Source: Promicromonospora sp042731755
GTDB taxonomy: Bacteria > Actinomycetota > Actinomycetes > Actinomycetales > Cellulomonadaceae
Length of the DNA stretch: 64,000 bases
Assembly: GCF_042731755.1 (NCBI RefSeq)
Contig: NZ_JBHWLR010000005.1
Location: 372,001 to 436,000 of the forward strand
Direction of reading: 5' to 3'
Positions 58,514 through 64,000 of this stretch are shown here, in pieces. The translations under genes were made by a program, and so were the position numbers. The notes under the pieces are model-generated. The model ran no database searches. It saw nothing but the letters and a program-made list of their open reading frames with translations, and was not told the origin of the DNA. Position 1 is the stretch's first letter, and each line of letters starts with the position of its first letter.

Positions 58514-59533
58514 TCAGCCGGGCAGCACTCGCGACAGGTAGCGCGCGACGGCGCGGACCGCGGCGATGGTGCCCGGATAGTCCATACGGGTGGGGCCGAT
58601 CGAGCTCAGGATCGCGACGGTGTCGCCGTCGGACGAGCCGTAGCCGGACGTGACGACGGAGGCCTCCGCCAGTCCCGCCAGCCGGTTCTCGTGCCCGATG
58701 CTCACCGCCACCTTGGCGTCGTCGGTCATGTCGGTGAGGAGGCCGAGCAGGACGACCTGCTCCTCGAGCGCCTCCAGGACGGGCCGCAGGCCCTGCTCGA
58801 AACGCATGCCGGACCGTGCCAAATTGGCCTGGCCGGTCAGCACGATCCGTTCCTCGCTCTCCTCGGCGAGCGCGGCGGTGACCACCTCGGCGACGGCCGT
58901 CGCCAGCGGGCGGTGCTCGGCCGGCATCGCCTCGGCGACCCCGGCGAACACGTCACCGAGGTCGGCGAGCCGGCGGCCGGCGGTCGCCGCGTTCAGGCGG
59001 GCGCGCAGCTCGCCGAGCGTGCCGTCGTCCAGGTCGACCGGCACGTCGAGGAAGCGCTGCTCCACCCGGCCGGTGTCCGTGATGACGACGACGAGGAGCC
59101 GCCCCTCGGCCGTCGGCACGAGCTCCAGGTGCCGCAGCCCGGACCGCCGCAGCGACGGGTACTGCACCACGGCGACCTGGCCGGTGAGCTGGGCGATGAG
59201 CCGCCCGGCGCGGGCCACGACGTCGTCCAGGTCGACCGCCTCGGAGAGGAAGGTCTCGATGGCCCGCTTCTGCGGGACGGACAGCGGCCGGACCTCGGCG
59301 AGCTGGTCCACGAAGAGGCGGTAGCCCTTGTCGGTGGGGATGCGCCCCGCCGAGGTGTGCGGCTGGGCGATGAGCCCGGCCTCCTCCAGGGCGGCCATGT
59401 CGTTGCGGACCGTGGCCGGGGAGACGCCGAGCTGGTGGCGCTCCGTGAGGATGCGCGAACCGACGGGCTCCCGTGTGCGGACATAGTCCTCCACGATGGC
59501 CCGCAGGACATCGAGTCTGCGTTCCTCGCTCAC
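58514..59533 (-). CDS. hrcA: Heat-inducible transcriptional repressor HrcA
   Basis: A 339-residue repressor of class I heat-shock genes. The N-terminal winged helix (RLDVLRAIVEDYVRTREPVG ... LGVSPATVRNDMAALEEAG) and the GAF-like and inserted domains are standard. The start is GTG at 59531-59533: GGAGGTGA sits about 6 bp upstream, whereas the earlier in-frame GTG at 59540-59542 overlaps that site. A CIRCE element lies 76 bp upstream, so HrcA should repress its own operon. Confidence 0.95.
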   Translation of the reverse strand: MSEERRLDVLRAIVEDYVRTREPVGSRILTERHQLGVSPATVRNDMAALEEAGLIAQPHTSAGRIPTDKGYRLFVDQLAEVRPLSVPQKRAIETFLSEAVDLDDVVARAGRLIAQLTGQVAVVQYPSLRRSGLRHLELVPTAEGRLLVVVITDTGRVEQRFLDVPVDLDDGTLGELRARLNAATAGRRLADLGDVFAGVAEAMPAEHRPLATAVAEVVTAALAEESEERIVLTGQANLARSGMRFEQGLRPVLEALEEQVVLLGLLTDMTDDAKVAVSIGHENRLAGLAEASVVTSGYGSSDGDTVAILSSIGPTRMDYPGTIAAVRAVARYLSRVLPG

Positions 59534-59608
59534 CGCGCTCACCTCCGTCCCCAGGTAGAACGTCCGGGACGTGCACCCGGGTTCCGGCCCGCTCACCGAC
59601 ACTGCCTT

Positions 59609-59635
59609 CCAGCACTCTCACCGACCGAGTGCCAA
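59609..59635. promoter_or_regulatory. CIRCE operator
   Basis: CCAGCACTC-N9-GAGTGCCAA matches the canonical TTAGCACTC-N9-GAGTGCTAA with the exact 9-base spacer; core AGCACTC/GAGTGC is intact and only outer bases differ. It lies upstream of hrcA. Confidence 0.9.
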
Positions 59636-59920
59636 TCCTACGCGGCACGCGCCACCCGCCGGGTCGCCGACCCGCCGCACGCCGTGCGCACCCGGGCCGG
59701 CCACGCCGTCCCGCCCCGGCGAACACGCGGCTGACCTGCATGTCCTACCGTTCGCCAAGGGCTGAGCACCGAGCATAGGGCGATGCCTTAGGCGCGCCCA
59801 CCCCGCACCGCGAACCCGTCGGAAAAGATGCGGCGACCGCCCGATCCGCGCGACGTACCTCACAGACGAACCTGGAATCACTGCCGGCGAGGGGCCGGCG
59901 GTGACACCAGGAGGAACACC
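59636..59920. other. Intergenic region between hrcA and small-protein gene
   Basis: Part of a 387-bp divergent gap. Besides the CIRCE element it holds no recognisable gene. AGGAGG at 59910-59915 is the Shine-Dalgarno of the 61-residue gene, and CCGGCGAGGGGCCGG just upstream could form a small stem. Confidence 0.5.
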
Positions 59921-60106
59921 ATGTTCGGTTTTACGGACTACGCCGAGTACAGCCGCAACGAGCGGGAGCTCGACCAGCGCAACGAGCGGGCCCGCGTGGC
60001 CCGTGAGCAGAAGGACGCGGCCCGCCGCCAGGCCGCCGCGCAGCGCACCGCCGAGCGCGGTGCCCGGGCCAAGGCGGCCGACGCCGTCCGGCCGCGCGTC
60101 GCCTGA
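59921..60106 (+). CDS. Small charged hypothetical protein (61 residues)
   Basis: ATG at 59921 follows a strong AGGAGG by 5 bp. The product is short, soluble and highly charged: MFGFTDYAEYSRNERELDQR, then Arg/Ala/Gln-rich helix (ARVAREQKDAARRQAAAQRT). It is predicted to be one long amphipathic helix, perhaps RNA- or protein-binding. No family recognised. It is followed 109 bp later by a LuxR-family gene. Confidence 0.6.
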   Translation: MFGFTDYAEYSRNERELDQRNERARVAREQKDAARRQAAAQRTAERGARAKAADAVRPRVA

Positions 60107-60215
60107 TCCCCCGGGAAGGACGACCGTGCCGGGCAGCGGGCCGGCCCACGGAGACGGCGGGCAGGCCGACGGAAAAGAACGGAACGACCACGGACCGGCA
60201 TGGGACGATGAGCCC

Positions 60216-63065
60216 ATGCCGGTCCCCCGTGCCCGCCTGGTGGGCCGAGCCCCCGAGCTCGGCGCGCTCGAGGCCGCTCTCGCCGACGTCCGCTCGGGCG
60301 GCAGCCGCACCCTCGTGATCGCCGGCGAGGCCGGGATCGGCAAGACCCGCCTGCTCGACGAGCTCACCTCCCGGGCCGACGACGCCCACGTGATCGTCGG
60401 CCAGTGCGCCGACGAGGGCTCCGGGCCCCTCCCGTATGCCGCCCTGGTCGGACTCCTGGGCGGCGTTGTCCGGACGATGGGCCCCGAGGCGGTCGTCGCC
60501 GCGGCCGGACCCTCGGCCGGCGCCCTGTCCGCCCTCGCCCCCCAGCTCGTCGCACCCGCGCCCGACGCCGGGGCCGACCGGGTCCCCGAGGTCCTCACCG
60601 ACCTGCTCGCCGGGCTCGCGGGCGAACGACCCGTCGTGGTGGTCATCGAGGACCTGCACTGGTCCGACGACGTCACGCGCGCCGTCGCGCTCCGCCTCGC
60701 CCGCACCACGCCGCCGGGCCTGCTCCTGCTGCTCACCTACCGCAGCGACGACGTCTCCCGCGGGCACCCCCTCCGCGTCGTCCTGGCCGAGCTCGACCGG
60801 GCGCGGCTCACCACCCGTCTCGAGCTGACGCGCCTGGGCGAGACCGAGGTCCACGAGATGGCACAGGACCTGCTCGACGTCGGCCTCGACGCCGAGCAGC
60901 TCGCCGACCTGGCGGACCGCAGCGAGGGCGTCCCCTTCTACGTCGAGGAGCTGATCGGTTTCCTCGGCACCGACCTGCCCGACTCCCTGCGCGACATCCT
61001 CCTGCTGCGCTACTGGAACCTGAGCCGGGAGGCCCGGTCGCTGTGCCGCGTGGTCGCCGCCGCCGGCCCGCGCGTCTGGTACGACGTGCTCGACGACGTC
61101 CTGGCGGACGCCTCGACGGGGCCGGGACAGCGCGCCCCGCAGACCGGGGCCGAGGCGGAGGAGACCGTCCGCGAGGCGGTCGAGGCCCAGGTGCTGGTGG
61201 TCACCGAGGTCGGCTACGCCTTCCGGCACGCGCTGGTCCAGGAGGCCGTGTACGCCGAGCTGCTGCCCGGCGAGCGGCACCGCCTGCACGCCGCCTACGC
61301 GCGGGCCCTGGAGCGGGCCCTCGTCCGGCGCGCCCACTCGGTGGCGAAGCTGTCCCGCATCGCCGACCACTGGTGGCGCGCGGGGATGCCCGACAAGGCG
61401 CTCGCCGCGGCCGTCGAGGGGCACCGGACGGCCGCGGCGGGCGCGGCGTCGTCCACCGCGGTCGCACTGGGTGAACGGGCCCTGGAGCTCTGGCAGCAGG
61501 TGCGCGAACCGGAGGCCGTCGCCGGGCTGCCGCACCACGAGCTGCTGCGGTCGGTCGCCGAGGTCCTGCGCGGCTCGACCCGGAGCGCCCGCGCCCTGGC
61601 CGTGGCGCACGAGGCGATCGCCGAGTGGCCCGAGGACGACCCGGCGGGACTCGTCGGCATGCTCTCCGACGCGGCGCTCATCGCGGGCCACGCCGGCTCG
61701 GACGAGGGGCCCGAGCTCATCGAACGGGCCCTGGCGCTGGTCGAGCCCGGCCGGGACGACGTCGTGCGCGGCCAGCTCCTGATGCTGCGGGCGCGCCGCG
61801 CGATGCTCGGCGGCCGGCCCCGGGAGGCGATCGAGGCCGCGACGGCTGCCCACGACGCAGCCCGTGCGATCGGCGACGCCGAGGTCGTGTCCGTCACGCT
61901 GAACCTGCGGGGCGTGAGCCGCGTGCAGCTCGGCGACACCGGCGGCTTCGCGGAGATCGACGCCGGCCGCGAGGCGGCCGGGGACACGTGGCACGGGCTG
62001 AGCCGGTACTACGTCAACGGTTCGGACGCCCGGCTCGTCGTGGGTGACTGGGGCCGGGCCGCGGAGATCGCCCAGGAGGGGATCGGCGCCGCGCGCCGGC
62101 ACGGCTCGTCCGACTCGACCCGGCTCATGATCGAGGGAAACCTCGCCGAGGCGCAGATCGGGCGCGGCGACTGGGCCGAGGCCGCCGCCTGGTACGAGCG
62201 CACGATCCCGCCGATCCACGACAGCGTGTACTCCGCCTACCTCAGCGAGCGCCGGATCTGGCTCATGATGTGGCGGGGCGAGGTGGAGCAGGCGCAGGCA
62301 GAGGCACGCCGCAGGGTCCCGACCTGGGAGCGGTTCGGGCGCCTGGAGGAGCAGATCAGGTCGCGCACCAGCGTGACGCTGGCGGAGCTCGCGCTGCTGC
62401 GCGACGAGCCGGCCGAGGCCCTGGAGCGCATGTCGGTGGTGGTCGCCTCGGACCGCCCGTGCATGCCGGCCTACGACCTGCAACAGCTCGGCGTGGCGGC
62501 CCAGGCGATCGCCCGGCTGCGCGCCGCCGGGCAGGACGTCGACGACGCCCCCTACCGCGCGGCCCTCGCCGCGTGCGCGCACTGGCCGACGTTCCCGTTG
62601 TGGTCGGCGCTGTTCGAGGCGGAGCTCGGCACCGGACCCTGGACGACGGTCGCCGACCTGCCCGGTCCCGGACCCGTGCACCTGCGCCCGTACGCGCTGT
62701 ACCGCGAGGGCGCGCGGCTGCTCGACGTCGCCGACCGCGCCGGGGCCCGGGCGGCGCTCGGCTCGGCGGTCGTGGAGGCGGAGAAGATCGGTGCGGGACT
62801 GGTCGTCCGGCAGGCGCAGGGTCTCATCGACCGCGCGGGCCTGGTGGAGGGGGCAGCCGGCACTCCGCCGTCGGGCGCGGGGACGGACGCGCTCACCGCC
62901 CGCGAGCGGCAGGTGCTGGCCCTGGTGGCCGAGGGCCTGACGAACGGGCAGATCGCCGAGCGGCTGTTCATCTCCGCCAAGACCGCGTCGGTGCACGTCT
63001 CGGCGATCCTCCGCAAGCTCGGCGTCGCCACCCGCACGGAGGCGGCGCTCCGCGCGAGCCGCTGA
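60216..63065 (+). CDS. Large ATP-binding LuxR-family regulator (LAL type)
   Basis: A 949-residue regulator. The N-terminal AAA/NB-ARC-like ATPase has Walker A VIAGEAGIGKTRLLDEL and Walker B VVVVIEDLHWSDD. A long alpha-helical TPR-like middle (~400-880) is followed by a C-terminal LuxR helix-turn-helix (LTARERQVLALVAEGLTNGQ ... FISAKTASVHVSAILRKLGV). Such MalT/LAL regulators switch oligomeric state with ATP and ligand. Ligand and targets are unknown; the adjacent small gene could be one. ATG at 60216 is used because the protein before it reads only as disordered sequence. Confidence 0.9.
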   Translation: MPVPRARLVGRAPELGALEAALADVRSGGSRTLVIAGEAGIGKTRLLDELTSRADDAHVIVGQCADEGSGPLPYAALVGLLGGVVRTMGPEAVVAAAGPSAGALSALAPQLVAPAPDAGADRVPEVLTDLLAGLAGERPVVVVIEDLHWSDDVTRAVALRLARTTPPGLLLLLTYRSDDVSRGHPLRVVLAELDRARLTTRLELTRLGETEVHEMAQDLLDVGLDAEQLADLADRSEGVPFYVEELIGFLGTDLPDSLRDILLLRYWNLSREARSLCRVVAAAGPRVWYDVLDDVLADASTGPGQRAPQTGAEAEETVREAVEAQVLVVTEVGYAFRHALVQEAVYAELLPGERHRLHAAYARALERALVRRAHSVAKLSRIADHWWRAGMPDKALAAAVEGHRTAAAGAASSTAVALGERALELWQQVREPEAVAGLPHHELLRSVAEVLRGSTRSARALAVAHEAIAEWPEDDPAGLVGMLSDAALIAGHAGSDEGPELIERALALVEPGRDDVVRGQLLMLRARRAMLGGRPREAIEAATAAHDAARAIGDAEVVSVTLNLRGVSRVQLGDTGGFAEIDAGREAAGDTWHGLSRYYVNGSDARLVVGDWGRAAEIAQEGIGAARRHGSSDSTRLMIEGNLAEAQIGRGDWAEAAAWYERTIPPIHDSVYSAYLSERRIWLMMWRGEVEQAQAEARRRVPTWERFGRLEEQIRSRTSVTLAELALLRDEPAEALERMSVVVASDRPCMPAYDLQQLGVAAQAIARLRAAGQDVDDAPYRAALAACAHWPTFPLWSALFEAELGTGPWTTVADLPGPGPVHLRPYALYREGARLLDVADRAGARAALGSAVVEAEKIGAGLVVRQAQGLIDRAGLVEGAAGTPPSGAGTDALTARERQVLALVAEGLTNGQIAERLFISAKTASVHVSAILRKLGVATRTEAALRASR

Positions 63066-63104
63066 CCCGACCCGCCTACCCCGCCCGCCCCGCCCACCCG
63101 ACCT

Positions 63105-63167
63105 CGTTGAGTGCGGGCTATCTGCGCCGAATGACACTCCGGAAGCGCGGATATCCAGCACTCAACG
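63105..63167. repeat. Family B palindrome, copy upstream of DUF3097 gene
   Basis: Arms 63105-63127 and 63145-63167 pair at 20 of 23 positions around a 17-base loop; the arm starts CGTTGAGTGCGGGCTATCTG. It lies between tandem plus-strand genes, 25 bp before the DUF3097 start. Confidence 0.92.
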
Positions 63168-63191
63168 GGAGGGGCGACCTAGGCTCGCGGC

Positions 63192-64000
63192 GTGGTCGAC
63201 GAACGGTATGGAGCCGATGTGCTGTCCCCCCAGTTCCCTGGCGCGCAGCGAGGGCGGCGGCCGACGTCGCAGCCCACGCCCGCCGAGCTGGGCCTCGTGG
63301 TCGAGGAGGTCGAGACCGGCTGGGTCGGCGCCGTGGTGCGCGTCGAGAAGTCGGGCGGCATGCACGTGGTGGTCCTGGAGGACCGCCGCGGTCGCACCCG
63401 CACCTTCCCGCTCGGCCCGGGGTTCTGGGTCGAGGGCAAGCCCGTCGTGCTCACCGCGCCCGTCGTGAACCGCGCGCCGGCGCAGCCCACCCGCACGGCC
63501 TCCGGGTCCGTCGCGGTGCACGGCGCCCGGGCGCGCGTCGCCCGCGGCAGCCGCATCTGGGTGGAGGGCAAGCACGACGCCGAGCTCGTGGAGAAGGTCT
63601 GGGGCGACGACCTGCGGATCGAGGGCGTGGTGGTCGAGATGCTCGACGGCGTGGACCACCTCGCCGAGCGCCTCGCCGAGTTCGGGCCCGACGCCGAACG
63701 GCGGGTCGGCGTGCTCGTGGACCACCTGGTGCCCGGGTCGAAGGAGCAGCGGCTCACCGACGAGGCGCTGCGCACCGTCCCCACGGGGACCGTGCTGGTG
63801 CTGGGCCACCCCTACGTCGACGTGTGGCAGGCCGTGCGCGCCGAGCGCCTCGGGCTCGAGCGCTGGCCCGTAATCGACCGCGGTACCGAGTGGAAGCTGG
63901 GCATCCTGCGGTCCCTGGGCTGGCCTGCGCAGACGCAGGCGGACGTCGCCCGCGGCTGGCAGCGGATCCTCGGCACCGTGCGCGACTTCCGGGACCTCGA
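63192..64000 (+). CDS. DUF3097 family protein, N-terminal part
   Basis: An open frame running off the window edge (about 269 residues visible). It starts at GTG 63192-63194 (VVDERYGADVLSPQFPG). Typical DUF3097 stretches are WVGAVVRVEKSGGMHVVVLE, GSRIWVEGKHDAELVEKVWG (Toprim-like acidic) and VGVLVDHLVPGSKEQRLTDE. The family is found beside hrcA and hemW in actinobacteria, which fits its place here; function unknown, though the Toprim-like segment suggests nucleic-acid work. Confidence 0.85.
   Translation, partial: MVDERYGADVLSPQFPGAQRGRRPTSQPTPAELGLVVEEVETGWVGAVVRVEKSGGMHVVVLEDRRGRTRTFPLGPGFWVEGKPVVLTAPVVNRAPAQPTRTASGSVAVHGARARVARGSRIWVEGKHDAELVEKVWGDDLRIEGVVVEMLDGVDHLAERLAEFGPDAERRVGVLVDHLVPGSKEQRLTDEALRTVPTGTVLVLGHPYVDVWQAVRAERLGLERWPVIDRGTEWKLGILRSLGWPAQTQADVARGWQRILGTVRDFRDL

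Overview
The window is about 64 kb of very GC-rich actinobacterial DNA. GTG and TTG starts are frequent, ATGA/GTGA stop-start overlaps are dense, and the markers are actinobacterial: a leuA leader peptide, CIRCE-controlled hrcA-dnaJ, an LAxTG sortase-type anchor and a phoH-ybeY-CNNM-era block. A Micrococcales relative (Cellulomonas/Promicromonospora type) is the best guess; genus cannot be settled from sequence alone. I see no rRNA, tRNA, CRISPR array or transposase gene.

Region 1 (1-1.7 kb): end of a cytochrome bd operon (cydA, partial cydB). Region 2 (1.8-19.4 kb): a purine-nitrogen salvage locus on the minus strand. A nine-gene overlapping operon runs uraD-uraH-uricase-allantoinase-pucG-like aminotransferase-allantoate amidohydrolase-RpiR regulator-xanthine dehydrogenase FAD subunit-fused FeS/molybdopterin subunit, and converts xanthine to ureide products. 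Next to it are a guanine deaminase, a four-gene NMT1/THI5-type ABC importer with a MobA/MocA-like nucleotidyltransferase, and an amidase. GlnR-like boxes (gTnAC-N6-GaAAC) precede guanine deaminase, the importer and uraD, suggesting control by nitrogen status.

Region 3 (19.7-31.3 kb) is accessory: a TrmB/LuxR-type regulator facing a small secreted peptide gene and a 94-residue protein, a secreted hydrolase with three I36-type repeats plus NlpC/P60, two GNAT acetyltransferases, an acetamidase/formamidase, a TetR-EamA pair, a DUF3626 protein, and an LAxTG surface protein divergent from a membrane Ser/Thr kinase. Region 4 (31.4-44.3 kb): leuA with attenuator, a multi-TM/LRV protein, a phosphopantetheinyl transferase, a membrane alpha/beta hydrolase, a PadR-flavin monooxygenase pair, and an enoyl-CoA hydratase/acyl-CoA ligase/P450 group.

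Region 5 (44.5-64 kb): the conserved block DUF3097, hrcA-dnaJ-rsmE, HIT, phoH-ybeY-CNNM-era, interrupted by three accessory cassettes: a two-component system with a ferric-reductase/FMN-binding/ApbE electron-transfer trio, a triple helix-hairpin-helix membrane protein with a BON-OmpA protein, and a small charged protein with a large LuxR-family ATPase.

The most unusual signal is a set of long, near-perfect palindromes scattered about one per 6 kb. At least three families recur within the window. One copy lies in frame inside the xanthine dehydrogenase gene, and another coincides with a run of Ns and damaged sequence near 56.4 kb.
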